This document shows positions 1 to 37,110 of a DNA stretch of 64,000 nt, in pieces (the stretch's first letter is position 1; each line of letters begins with the position of its first letter). The DNA comes from Ridgeia piscesae (Eukaryota > Annelida > Polychaeta > Sabellida > Siboglinidae). The translations under genes were made by a program, and so were the position numbers. Below the pieces are notes generated by a model. That model did no database searches and was not told the DNA's origin. It saw only the letters and a program-made list of their open reading frames with translations. Location of the stretch: the NCBI GenBank assembly GCA_025642075.2, contig JAODUO010000959.1:1-64000 (forward strand). The letters are read 5' to 3'.

Positions 1-2047
1 TGTACAAGACAAACATAAGGATTTCATAAAAATATGCGTTATTGTTAGCTGTAGCGCCCATTTCCCCCTGGCGGCAGAAATTCGGGGTCCACGACCGACC
101 GCGTTATAGCCGATTCGCGTTATAGCGAGTCGCGTTATAGTGAGGCGCGACTGTACTAAGTTTTGTACATTTTGGCGAAAAGAAACATCCATGTGACCGC
201 CAAATTTTCAAAACTTCAAATGCTGATGTGAAATGCTGGATCATTATTCAATTAAATATCATTGATTTAAAATTGTTCTATTACTTGCATTCAGCGGATC
301 GTTCAATTATTTATGATATTGAAATGTCATTGATCATTAGCTGTGGGGTTCTAGTATTTGGTGGCATACAACCTAAATTCCCAAGCATGAGATCTGCACA
401 AGACACAACTGTAAGGTTGCATTTTATTTAAAAATATGGTTTCCTTTATAAATTTGACCCGTCTTAACAAAATGAGTCGGATGTCGTTAAAACCGATTTT
501 CCGTAAATGTTGTTTTTATGAAACAATTGCGAATCCAACCATTTTGAGATTTTCCCTGATATTCATTTAATCAGTTTTCACTACCGGTACCATACCGTCT
601 ATTTAAGTCTGTTTTATGTATTTTGTGTCATGTTTGAGAATTTCTTGAAACGACACGGATAAAGCCGCTAATTGCACGCAGCCTTTGCCACTAAATTTGG
701 GATGGTCCATTACAAATCAGGGATCATGACGAAGCTTAGCGTGTCATTGGTCCATATATGGGCAAATGTATGTTAATAAATGCGAACTGTGACCCACAGA
801 AGGCATTGAAGGGGTGGCCTGTTCGCCCCAGTTGCATAAACAACAGCATAGTAACGTTATCTGGGGCACTGGTTATCACCCAGATAGCACTATTGATTGG
901 TGTAGCGAGGTTATTTAAATAACCAGTACATGTGTTTATATGCAAATCACTGTCCGTGTGACCCAGATTTTAAAATAAAGATGCTAGTTAGTCAACGTAG
1001 GAGATGGCGGGAACTGTCACCCTCACCTGTGAATGACGTGTTAACTCTTGATCTCTTGTCATTATGTAGCTACGTTATTCTAATAATAACAATTTCTTTT
1101 GCGCCAATATCCTTGACGATCAAGCTCAGTGGCACGACAAAACCAAGGGATTAAGCAAACGCGTAAACTTGTTCTTTAGCATTAAACTTGTTAAATATGA
1201 CCGCGTGTTGTGATTCTTACTGTTGAAGCCAATGAAGGTACTAGAATTTTCATCAATTAACTGTACCGCTATTCTTTTCTAACAAAGATCATGTTTTCAT
1301 ATTAACAGACTGTTTCCAGCATGCCATCATCTAGTCATGTTCCGAATTTCAGGAAGATATGCCCATGGTAACTAAGGTACATTTCATGAAACTTTACAAA
1401 AAGGTGTTGAACCTTTGAAGGCAGTTTTCTCAATTTGAATGTTTTTAACCCCACACATGTTTGGCGAGCCATAACTTCACTTATAATTGACATATCGTCT
1501 TACATGATACATCATGTGAAAGCTGAGATCGTGCTCTTTCCAATGATACCAATAACTTAATTTTATTTGGATAAAACAAAATTAATTCTTTTAGCCAAAT
1601 CTGCTCAAGAGAATAGTGCTAGTGCAGAATGCAGGGCACTTATGCAGAATTTGACACACCTCAATTCTGCCATTATAACTGTATCTTTGCCAATATTTGA
1701 TACTTGATTTTGTTACTCGAATCATTTAAAACCATCTTATGCATATTTGTATTATAAACAGCGCATCTTAGCAGACTTTTGAGTTCGAAAAAGATAGTGC
1801 AGTCAGCATAAACAAGTTTGTTTATTGTTCATTTCATGTGCACGGCACAGTAACTCATGCACCGTTGCGCTTGCGACTGGTACAAATCGGAGCGTTATTT
1901 GGGTCTCAAAATGCAATATTTGTGACACATAAATATACTTGTGAATGCTGAGTGATCATGTTTAGGATTAGAATTTATGTGAGGTATCCAATTTAGGCAA
2001 ATATACAGGTATAATGGCAAAATTGAGGTGGGTCCGAATTCTGCATA
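1..2047. other. Left-edge noncoding DNA with repeats
   Basis: I see no exon here. It would belong to the intron after exon 12 if the gene continues leftward. Three copies of CGCGTTATAG stand at 100-109, 116-125 and 131-140. An inverted repeat lies near 1632-2046. The remaining macrodomain was not found, though a short exon could be missed by eye. Confidence 0.5.
1632..2046. repeat. Inverted repeat, arms about 68 bases
   Basis: The left arm (about 1632-1703, ATGCAGAATTTGACACACCT onward) is the imperfect reverse complement of the right arm (about 1978-2046). A spacer of about 270 bases lies between. The right arm ends exactly where the TA-flanked element at 2048 begins, so that element may have landed beside or inside an older fold-back repeat. 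Confidence 0.6.
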
Positions 2048-3131
2048 CCGTATTGTCCCTAATAGACGCGCACTACCTAATAGATGCTCACCCCACATTT
2101 TTATATGAAACAGTCCATGAAAATTTATTTAAGACGTGACACAAAAATGCAATAGAGTAGACGCTACAATTATTAGCAAAGATGGCGCCAAGACTAATTA
2201 TATTCTATTCAAAAATAATCATTGTGGGTAGGGCAACCGAACTGTTACAGGTGAGACTTTCGTAAGTAAAAATATGATAAATGTAAATGCTTACCACAAA
2301 GAGGGCTTTAATTTTACGGTACTATCAGAGAGGCAGTCATGTACATCAAAAAATTGCGTATTTTGTTACATTGGATTAAACACCAATTGTTCGCGTAGTT
2401 TCTAAGCAACAACATACGGTGCCGCTTGCATATTTTACTGCGTCAATCAAGACACAATTACGACATTTTCTATGGAATTATTTGACAAGAGACTAGATTG
2501 TCATCCGTTTCACAACTCCGTTCCAGACGAATCACCCGTTGGTGCGGAGACGGAGTGCGACTGGCATCAACCAACTTCGATAACAAGAATCAGTCAGAGT
2601 AATTGTCATATAAATTCATATTCACGCATATATGTGTTTTAATTAATAAGGTTTACTTCTATTGATAACTCAGACAGTGGACAATTTGAATAATTGCGTC
2701 TGTTATTGACTCATGGTTCGTTACAGTTCTAGTCAGGACCACGTACATTGTCATGTTATCGACATCGATATCGTGTGACGGACACTGGTTTGCCGTTTCA
2801 AATGCATATGGCCAATGCAGCTTTTACATGCAATAAATCCATTCTATATTCACATTGTTTATTTAACATTTTTAAAGCAATTTGAAGAACACATAAATTG
2901 TACCAAAAGCATTCGCATTAATGTTGATTTAAAAAGAAATTGTCTCGGGTCATTCACTTGGAGCCGCTGTACATATGCGTATGTCAGTGGCGCCACATTG
3001 CGGATTAGTTATCTACTCTGTTTAGAAGCTGATATAGCGGGTGACCACATACGGCCCACTTTTGAGAAATTAATAGAAGCGCACCCAAACCTTCCCACTC
3101 GCGCACTGCGCGTCTACTAGGGACAATACGG
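2048..3131. mobile_element. TA-flanked nonautonomous DNA element
   Basis: The ends form an inverted repeat: CCGTATTGTCCCTAATAGAC at the left, and its near-perfect complement ending GGGACAATACGG at 3131. Shared similarity is about 28 bases. TA lies on both sides (2046-2047 and 3132-3133), as for Tc1/mariner-type insertion. No transposase reading frame was seen in its 1084 bases. It ends 48 bases from the exon 12 donor. Confidence 0.7.
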
Positions 3132-3179
3132 TAAGTTCCAAATGCTGTAAATGTTCTATGCCATAATGTAATACAATAC

Positions 3180-27940
<24,761 letters not shown>

Positions 27941-28156
27941 CTGTTCCAACACAATTATTAAGCATTGACTACATATCATATAGTGTGTTTACATTCCAAA
28001 TTTAGTTCAAGACAAGAATAATTCTGGTTTGGTCAATGTAGGGGAATTTTCTTAATTGTGATAATTCAATAATTTCACATTTACATAGGACTTAGGGCAC
28101 GTAAATTGTAATGGTATGACTACTTCTTACACTTTCTGTTACAGAGGGGAAATAAA

Positions 28157-28191
28157 CTAAATCATTGCACCAGAAAGGTGCAATGACTTAG
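28157..28191. repeat. Small hairpin upstream of the PARP14-like gene
   Basis: A 15-base stem with one mismatch (CTAAATCATTGCACC against GGTGCAATGACTTAG) around the loop AGAAA. It lies about 220 bases upstream of the proposed start codon, so it could be in the promoter or leader. It might also be the tip of an old element. Confidence 0.6.
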
Positions 28192-30510
28192 TAAAAATAA
28201 ATAAATTGACATATAAGCCATACAGTACATTGCTAAACATACTTTGACTGTGTTCACACTGGTCATTTTCACAGACATACATATGGTTCGTGCCAGTTGG
28301 CCATGTACACACTGGTTTCAATACAATACTGGTTTCACCATCGGGCCGCCTCTTGATGTGTTCGCAGTGGATGCGAATGGTACATGCCACTCTGTCTGCA
28401 GTGTAACCGTGCCATTGGGCACGTATGGTTCACATTTTGCCATAAATAATTGCCACGATGACGTTTCCACGTGAGATGGTTTACCTCGCATAGCATTTCA
28501 TTATAGTCATCACTGACAAGGCAAATGTCCAATATTGTGTCGCAAATTCCTCGTGAAATGCATTTAGCCTGTTATGTCATTGATAAACAATGCAGAGTTT
28601 TCATTGATGTCATAACTTTTTCAATGCTGACATTTTCTGTTCCATTCCCCAAATCCGTCTCACTACTAATAACAGGTTGCAACAGTACAACCAAAAAACT
28701 GCATTCATATCATGTGTGTCCAGCTTTGTTTTGGGCGCAAGACTACCCAGGTAGTGATAGGCATGTGACATAATTGTAATGTGATTGGGTCAGAACCGTT
28801 TGTTAATGAGTTATGCAATGTGATCTGTAATAATTTGACATGAACATTAATTTGTTTACTAAACAATTTATTACTTTTTTCAAGATGTATACATTTATGT
28901 ATTAGTAATATTGTTACGTAATTATTATTTTTTAAATAAATATATTAAATAAAATAATATTATTATAAATTTCTCGACTCAGGTATATAATTTGGAAGTC
29001 AACTGCCCTCATTTGTAAGTGAATAACCTATTGATTGTGGATTTTAACCCTCTTGTGGTCAGAACACACGAATCAACCCAAGTCCCTTTCGTGGCCAGAA
29101 CGCCCGAATCAACCCGAGTACATAGGCACATTTAAACTGCATACCGCAAAACTGTGTCATCAAATAATGGCAATTTATTTCAGTAGTTCGCACGTAGTAA
29201 TGTTGAAGTTTCATTGGCAACCATCAACATTTTGTAATGCAGGCTATTTCCGTGGCTGTATAGCATCAACTGCCATGCGGTTTTGTAGTCGAACTCAGCG
29301 TCGAACTCCATTTTCGGTACTGCTTGTCATGATTGTTACGCAGTTAATATATTTTCATCCAATAAGATTAAATTCTAACATTTGCTGCAGCGACGAAAAA
29401 CATGGAAGAACACACAAATGTCTAAAACAATGTGCCTGCTGACGATTTCTACGATTAAATGCTAACTTTTGAATTGTCCATTTTGTTATGAACAAATATT
29501 ACTGTGCGGCTCGATGACGCGGTTGGTGTTTTTTGTTTTGTTTTTTGTAATTATTTACGTTGTGTTATGTCAAACTTCAGTAATTCAGACTTTGAAGAAA
29601 TTTTCAAATCGAGTTTATAAAGAACGCTGGACATCATCGAAGGGGAACGTTTTGCAGTATGATTACACATTTGAAATATAATGCCGACTTAATTCTGCTG
29701 GGATGACAGTTATGATCGCGAAGAACGCCATTTTATATAAAATATGGAAAATACACGCATTCAAAAAAATATATATTTCAGTTTTGTTTACCACAGAAAT
29801 GTAATTAGTTGTGCATTTGATAGTATATGAATTTATTAATATTTTATACGCAGCAAGTATCCGTAAATTATTAATAATAAATATTTTATTAGACAAAATT
29901 GTTCAAAACAATTCAATGTTAAAATGTTGTCAAACTTTGATAATTCATATTTGAATAATCAATTTACATATCTGGCACATACATGGGTATTTACACAAGG
30001 AAGTATTACTACAGATATAGTGAAAAGTGTATTTAAATCATTTAATGATTTATTTGCGTTGATGCAACTCACGTATAGCACACAATTTCTCAGTTTAATG
30101 TAATTCATTAGCAGGTATTTATTGCCATTAACCTGGCCTTGACAGCGTTAAGGCTTCCCATGAATAAAAGTCCAACATTCTTTGAATGTCAATCAGATGT
30201 GTGACTATGTTCTTACTAAAAATCAAGTACAGGCCGGTACCTAAAATTAAGGTGGGGCAGAACACTGAAAGGAACAGCCAGGTAGTGTTAGTAAAAGAAT
30301 AAGTACTATGGTAGTGTAACTACCAGTTAGTTCCTGTAGCCCACAGAGGCTACTGCATGGCTCGACATATAATGGTACTGGCCTGATGCATGTTTTGAAG
30401 TTGTCGTGCCAGTTCGGCCAACAGTTTGAAAATTCTACTGTCCAGGTGGGCCACTGGTTTCAATCCGGCTGACCACAGTTGATGCTTCCCACTTTCCATA
30501 ACTCTAACTA
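28192..30510. other. Noncoding stretch upstream of the PARP14-like gene
   Basis: No convincing exon on either strand. At 29044-29125 a 45-base unit is roughly duplicated in tandem (GGTCAGAACACACGAATCAA / GGCCAGAACGCCCGAATCAA), right after TTAACCCT, suggesting another TTAA-type end. The rest is AT-rich. Confidence 0.45.
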
Positions 30511-30512
30511 AG

Positions 30513-32260
30513 GATGGGACGAATATTCAATTCGTATTCGTAATTTTGAATATTAGAATATTTTCCTGCTATTTTCGTGCTTTTCCTTCGATATTCGAAA
30601 ATTTGCAGCTATATAAAGGAATATTGCTCGAATATTTTCCTTCATGTCCTCCACCGCAAAATCGGTCCCCGGCGATCTTTAATTTTCTGGCTAACTATGA
30701 AAAAAATACAACCACTAAACTACTCCTCACATATGATATCTTACATGTATAAATATACATACACTTGTAAGGTTACAAAATAAAATCACTAACATTACTT
30801 AACTCTTTACTGCGCAGACCGTCCAAAACCGCCCAACCCCTCGTATGCGCAGACCGTCCAAAACCGCCCAGTAAACTCACAGTTCGTGGGCCTTTCGTTT
30901 ACCGCGATCACATCCTTCTTTTACATTAACCAGCCAACTCAAACTGATCTAAGCTCTATGTAGGTCACAAAAATATGTGCTGTCGCCATCTTGTGAAAAA
31001 TACTTTTCGTTTGTGAATTAAGTGAGTTTATTTGGAAGGATATTGAAGTGCGTTCGTCTAGTTAACCTCCGACATCGTGCGGCATTTGGTGGATATTACT
31101 GAGATCATTTCTCGACGATTTTGAGTTGGATATCGATGTTTACAACGTGAATAATGTCGACAGCGATCTCGGAGACCCTGTTATTGTCCATCTATGTTGT
31201 TTGTGCGACTTTTCGTTATTGAGATAAGAAGAAGATGACCCATCGGCGGCATGTTCATTTCGCCGATATGCAGCCATTTTGTTGATCGGATCACCGTCTG
31301 AACTTCGTTTGGTTTATTTATTTTAGTGTATTTTATTAATATGCACTATGGTCACATTGCTTCTGATAAGGGAGCATCTATTTGTGAAAGGAGTCTGCTA
31401 CCCTGAAAGTCGTTATTCGAGTGTTGATTTTATATACGAAAAGAACATTCCATTCGGCAATATGATCGGTAAACGATAGTCATTTTGTAAATTATGGCAT
31501 GATTTTCGTCTTCCGCCGCATTGGCGTTGTTTACAAAAGCAATTATAATTTGAAAACTAACCGTCAAAATTGGATAAATGTTTTACTAGGATAAAACTAA
31601 CATACATGGCTACATTAGTTCCACAGGATCACTGTTGCGTGTTCTAAAAAAATAATATGTAGCATAATGAAGTTGCATATTTATTTTGTCATCATAATTG
31701 TTAAAGTTTACTTCAAGATCTGGAATGTAATTGATTGCAACACATACATTTTAATAACACATTTTATTCACACAATCATTCCATGTACAGTGCAATTAAT
31801 TTCATATATTTTCATGCACCGGTTGTCAAGTTATTAGAATTTTAATGCAAGCAACATTCAGCGTAATTCACAGATGGATGCCATCTTAAAATTGTCTGAC
31901 CACAGCAGGGTGTAAAATAAGAAGGCTGTCTCCCAGTAAAGAGTTAAACAAATAAACGTCACAAAACAAACTTGCATAAAACTCCCTGGCAAAGTGGTTT
32001 CATCGCCATCCGTGGCCGCTATGCATCGCGTACCGTAATATCAGTATTGTGTCGAGGGGTCTGTTGTTAGCAGTGTCGGGTTTAAGTTAGAGATTTGGGT
32101 AAGTTTAGGATTAGTTGACGTTAGCTTAGGCTTAGTTAGGGCCTTAGCGGTACAGTTACTTTCGGGTTAGCAAAAAAACGGAATTTGTGAAGGTCATTTA
32201 TTTAGCGATGCCTGCGATAAATCACCGAGCTATGCGTTTTGCACGAGTTTGTTTTCTTAA
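30513..32260 (-). repeat. Older dispersed repeat, split by a TTAA element
   Basis: The outer parts (30513-30802 and 31948 to about 32260) match the reverse complement of about 61.1-61.77 kb. Shared blocks include GACGAATATTC, TAGCGATGCCTGCGATAAAT and CAAATTCCG(T/G)TTTT. The AT-rich end with repeated GAATATTCG motifs also occurs at 60.86-60.96 kb. Confidence 0.8.
30803..31943 (+). mobile_element. TTAA-flanked nonautonomous element with matching empty site
   Basis: TTAA at 30799-30802 and 31944-31947; inverted ends CTCTTTACTG and CAGTAAAGAG. Next to the left end GCGCAGACCGTCCAAAACCG occurs twice, 34 bases apart. The related repeat at 61.5 kb has the same flanks joined at a single TTAA (61514-61517). 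That is precise piggyBac-type insertion. No transposase reading frame is seen. Confidence 0.9.
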
Positions 32261-32520
32261 TTTTATTCCTTATAGAAATGTAAATGATTTTTTTTGTAAC
32301 CTATATTGTGTGTGTACATGTACAGGCCTTGACATTAAACTGTTGTATCCAGTGGCCTGGGAGGCCAGTAGATTTGAAGTTACTGGCCCGTCCATACAGT
32401 TTACTGGCCCGAATATTGTGCCCGTCACTTTGGAAGGCCAAGTTTTGACAGGAGTGACATGAAGACGTTCCGAAGCTCTTATGTTGCACACATGATTTTT
32501 TAATGTTATGCCTATGGGTA

Positions 32521-32737
32521 TGGGTAGACAGCCTTCTTATTTTACACCCTGCTGTGGGTAGACAATTAAGATGGCAGCCATCTGTGAATTACCCTGTGCA
32601 TGTTGCTTGCATTAAAATTTGAATAACTCGACAACCGATGCATGAAAATATATGAAATTAATTCCACTGTACATGGAATGATTGTGTGAATAAAATGTGT
32701 TATTAAAATTTATGTGTTGCAATCAATTACATACAAA
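32521..32737 (-). mobile_element. Partial third copy of the same TTAA element
   Basis: GGGTAGACAGCCTTCTTATT through ATTCCA(C)TGTACATGGAATG to TTGCAATCAATTAC matches about 24640-24850 in the same orientation. It lacks a clear TTAA and the other end, so it is truncated. Confidence 0.75.
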
Positions 32738-34020
32738 TTTACATTTCCTAAAGGGTTGACCCATTTTTGGTTTCACATGCGTAAGTTAAATGTTTCCAAT
32801 GTTATTACTGGAACCTTTCCAACCTATTCTATACAGTCATTATGCAGCCTGTGCACAAGAAATGGACCAAAATACAATAGAAAAAAATGCTGCAATTTTT
32901 AGATTTAAAAATTGAATTTCCGTGTAAATATTGAAGATTTTTTTTTAAATTCATTATTCATCACTGTTATTACATATTCTATTTTTTATATATACCTAGC
33001 ATATACTAGACTAGACTTACATCGACTCCACGGAATTATATTAATATTGGTCTAAAACACAATTAAAAAATAATGTCTGCCTCCTTTTTACCGGATGTGT
33101 TGTTGAATGACATTTCATACACACAATAATCATAAAAGTGATAAGACGATGAGGTAGAACCGCCGTGTAGACTTTAGAAAAATATGGTTATCTTACCTCA
33201 ATCTTATCTCAAGAGACAATACCGGTCAGTAGTTGCCCAAAACTGAGCATTGAGACCGTCTGCAGTCCTCTATTCACTGACTATTGTCAGTATTGATGTA
33301 TTTTTTTCATGTTTTTTATCCGGTTTGTCAAGGCTGGTTATACCTTGTTGGTGGGAGCTTGTCGTAAGTCCGCCACACTGTTATCACGACGGGCGGTGAT
33401 GCTGAAGCATTCTCGGGTATAGCCGCATTCCGCGTACGTGCTACAGTGAATCGCGCCCCAAATGTTTCCCAAACTACGCAGATTGGCAGCAAATCCAACA
33501 TGTCGTATGTCAGCAGGAAAGGCGGCGTCTGTTGTTAACAGTGATTCTTTGAAGATCCCAACACGGAGTTAATCAACACAAATTGTGTCATCCACCAATT
33601 CGACCAATAGATCCCAAACTGTTCTGTCGCGACTCGCTATTAAAGACAATTCCTCTGAAGGATGTTAGCTTCTTTTACGCTGATAACGACACAAATGCAC
33701 AAACTCGCCGTGTCTGCTGCGGCGTTCGACGACGTCGGGCTGTTGAATGCACCGCGAGCTCTCCCACTGACCCACACCCAGCGTACGGCTGGTAAGATGT
33801 TATTTTGCGAGGGGGTGACAGTATTTAATGTAATGGATGCTGAATAAGGTCATCGGGGGAGGGGCAGTAAAAACGAACCTTTTCAATTAATTGTTATTCT
33901 AGCTAGTAGAAAGAACCAGGAAATTGATCAAAATAATGTCACGGGACATGTAATGAACAAAAGACTGTCCTAAACGTGATGATTATAGTTTTGGGCTAGT
34001 AATTAGGACAATATCAACAA
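32738..34020. other. Noncoding stretch
   Basis: No supported gene. A CpG-richer patch at about 33340-33800 has short open frames and a GTAAG donor-like site at 33792, but no family signature. Confidence 0.4.
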
Positions 34021-34029
34021 TAGCCTTAT

Positions 34030-35290
34030 CTGGCTGTCAGCTGGGAGCCCCAGACATGGTCCTTTGCCTTTGGCTTTTTATGATTTAATCATGAAAACAA
34101 AGCGTGCTAAGTTTAAACGCAATAAAAGACTGTGAGAAAAAATTTGAATCTCTTAAAGCTGACCGGCTTGCTTCCAATCTGAGCAGTCATTATTTAAAAA
34201 AGTTTTGGACAGGCATCAAACAAGCAAATAATGCAAGGCTACCTAACCCCAATAAATTTGGAGGTGCTGAAAATATCTAAAATATGTGGCTTCATCATTA
34301 CCAATCGCTGCTTACTTCTATACCTGATTCTCTTGTTCACATTCACAAAATCGATAAATATTGTAGCAATATTCAATTTAATGACAATAATTGTTGTTAA
34401 TGAACAACAAGAAATAATATAAAATATGCCAGTTGGAAACGCCTCTGGTTACGACCATAATTTGTAATGAACATTTTTAATATGCTAATGAAAAACTACG
34501 TGTTTTTATGTCACCGTTATACAGTAGTATGTTAGTGCATGGTTTCTTACCTGATACAATGGTGGTTACTATCATAGCTCCAATTGTTAAAAATTAATCT
34601 GGTGATTTGTCAGACAATAACAAGTATAGACCCATTGCCCTTGCCACAGTTGCTAGAAAATATTTTGAATCATTAATATTATCCAGGGCGACCCCATTTC
34701 TCATATATGTGCCAACCAATTTGGATTTTAATAGCAGCACTCTACTGAGATGCTTATATTTTTGTTAAAAGAACTTTTTCAAAACTATATTACGAATGGC
34801 TCCTGCATGTATGTTAGCATGTTGGATGCCTACAAAGCCTTTGACAAAGTAAACCACAGCAAGTTATTCGGTAAATTAATTGACCGTGACTGTGCCACTT
34901 TTAATGTAGGTTTTCTTAACCACTGGTATAGCACCCAAACATTTACCATCAGATGGTGTCAGGGCTTTTCTAGCTTTTATACTGTTTCAAATGGTGTTAA
35001 ACAGGGCGGTATCCTTTCACCTCACCTTTTCAATGTCTACATACATGGATGACGTAAGTGTAAATCTCAACAAATTACAAACTGGTTGTCGTTATGCAGG
35101 CACCTTAATCAGCCGCTTGATGTATGCTGATGACCGATGACCTCTGTATTTTTTCTGCCAGTGTTGCCTGTTTGAGAAAACTTACAGATTGCTGTGCCAA
35201 GTATGACGAATTATCTAATATTAAAACTAATTACTTATAATGCCAACAAGTCCTACTGTGTGGTTATTGACAGCAAACCCCAGGATATGA
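34030..35290 (+). mobile_element. Degenerate non-LTR retrotransposon (reverse transcriptase relic)
   Basis: Pieces in different frames recall a non-LTR polymerase: SLKADRLASNLSSHYLKKFW (about 34150), DNNKYRPIALATVARKYFES (about 34615), LDAYKAFDKVNHSKLFGKLI and SNGVKQGGILSPHLFNVYI (34750-35052), then RLMYADD (about 35120). The AF..V.H.KL, QGGILSP and YADD motifs are those of RTE/jockey-like reverse transcriptases, YADD being the catalytic site. Frameshifts and stops show it is dead; endonuclease not identified. Confidence 0.85.
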
Positions 35291-35304
35291 AAAATATTCA
35301 GTGT

Positions 35305-35822
35305 CAATAAATAAATAGGTCATGAAATAAAATTGAATAAATGATTAAAATAATTAATATAAAATAAGGTAAACAACACAATAAGATATTATGTGTACAA
35401 CAGACATATCCAGTATGTGTACATCGAGCTTCTAAAATGTATATCAGTATGAAAGTAATTGACAAATAAAGGGTTTTCAGACTGATACACATGGCATAAA
35501 AGGCTAAATATAGATGAATGTAATTTACTTAATTTACCATCAAGATGTAGTGCAAGTTTTATGTTTGCCACCAATTATATTAAATATTTTAATGAATGCA
35601 TTCGTTCATCTATATTTAGCTTTTTGTGCCATCTTTATCAGTGTGAGAACCCTTTATCGGTCAGTTACTTTCATACTGATATACATTTTAGAAGCTCGAT
35701 GTACACATACTGGAGATCTCTGTTGTACACATAATATCATATTGTGTTTTTTACCTTATTTTATATTAATTATTTTAATCATTTATTCAATTTTCTTTCA
35801 TGACCTATTTATTTATTTATTT
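35305..35822. repeat. Long inverted repeat, arms over 200 bases
   Basis: About 35305-35520 and 35599-35822 are near-complementary (ATTTTAGAAGCTCGATGTAC in the right arm), with an 80-base spacer. Matching open frames on the two strands come from this symmetry. It directly follows the reverse transcriptase relic, so it may be an inverted duplication of its 3' end, as twin-primed insertion produces. Confidence 0.8.
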
Positions 35823-36939
35823 TATTACCCACTTATTTAATAATCTACTGTTACCCCATAATTGCTATAAAAAAAGTATTGTAATTTTTTTAAATTATAT
35901 TGTAATTTCATTGGACTATTTGTCCGAAATAAACATACTACTACAATACAGAAACTGGAATTCAGCAACAGAAAATAAACCTGGAGTTGGCCTAAGTGCT
36001 TAATTTGGGCAGCTACTGATCGCTCTTGAATCAAGGTAAGATCTGTAGGTAAGACAACTTGCTATGACTATGCCCGGTGGTCTTAATTAACTATTAAATA
36101 GGTTAGATGGTCATACGTCCAAATATAATTTACATTATTCTATTCCAACAAATGAAAACATATATATTTTAGGCCTCTGTCTATTTTATACATAGTAACA
36201 CAAGTATAATATCTTGAATTTACCTTCCTAATAAAATGTTGAATCCTTTTGTCACAAATATTATAGACATGCACACATGCACACTCGCTCACTCATATGT
36301 GTATGTGATAAAAAAATATTAGGAATTACAAACTAAAACTTACCCAATTGGGTCAATATTCCAATCACTAACAATCCACCACATACCCCCCCCAGTTGCA
36401 CCCATGCAATGACCTTCTAAAAGCAGCAACATATATTCATCTGAAGAGAAATTCCTGTGCTATGTTAAAAGATAAAACTATGCCTTAAGCAAAATAGATT
36501 ACATAGACAACTCAAAGTTGTGGTATCCTGTTTTGCATTCAAATAGCTCTGTGCAAGCAGCACTTAAAATGTTGATCACAACTCAGGCCAAGCTACACTT
36601 AAGTAGAATTTGTTACAATTAAATGTTGTTTATAAAGTTAAGAAAATTCACAGTTTCAATCATATGTACATCTGTATTACTGACAAAACAATAACATTAT
36701 AAAAAAAAAAATTCATAAAGATTGTGACTGGAAAATGTATACACACTCAGGAACAAACAGTCCAGTTAGATAGAAAACGAGGCACCAGGGTTACTTTATG
36801 TTGTCTTGTTTATTCAATTATTTCACTTTCCACTTCACTCCCTGGCAGCCATTGCCACTGACACTATACAGTTATTTCAAAGAAATACATTCTGCCATTC
36901 TCAAATATTTGTCTACAAAGACTACTTATTCACATACTC

Positions 36940-37110
36940 CCCTCTCTCTCCTTCCCCCCCCCTCTCTCCCTCCCTGCCTCCATGCCTCCCCCTCTATCTC
37001 TCTTTCTCTTTCTCTCTCTATCTCTCGGTCAGTCTCTCCCCCCTTTCCCGCTCCCTCCCCCTCTGTCTCACTCTATCCCTATCTCTCTCCCCCCTCTCTC
37101 TCTCTGTACA
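36940..37110. repeat. CT-rich low-complexity tract
   Basis: C and T almost exclusively on the plus strand. Reading frames across it are composition artefacts. Confidence 0.9.

Noticed and set aside
33662..33791. Possible first exon (ATG to GTAAG) in a CpG-richer patch
   Set aside because: No family signature, two competing open frames, and no downstream exon found; could not be supported.
35304..35840. Similar frames on opposite strands near 35.5 kb
   Set aside because: The same symmetry effect, from the long inverted repeat.
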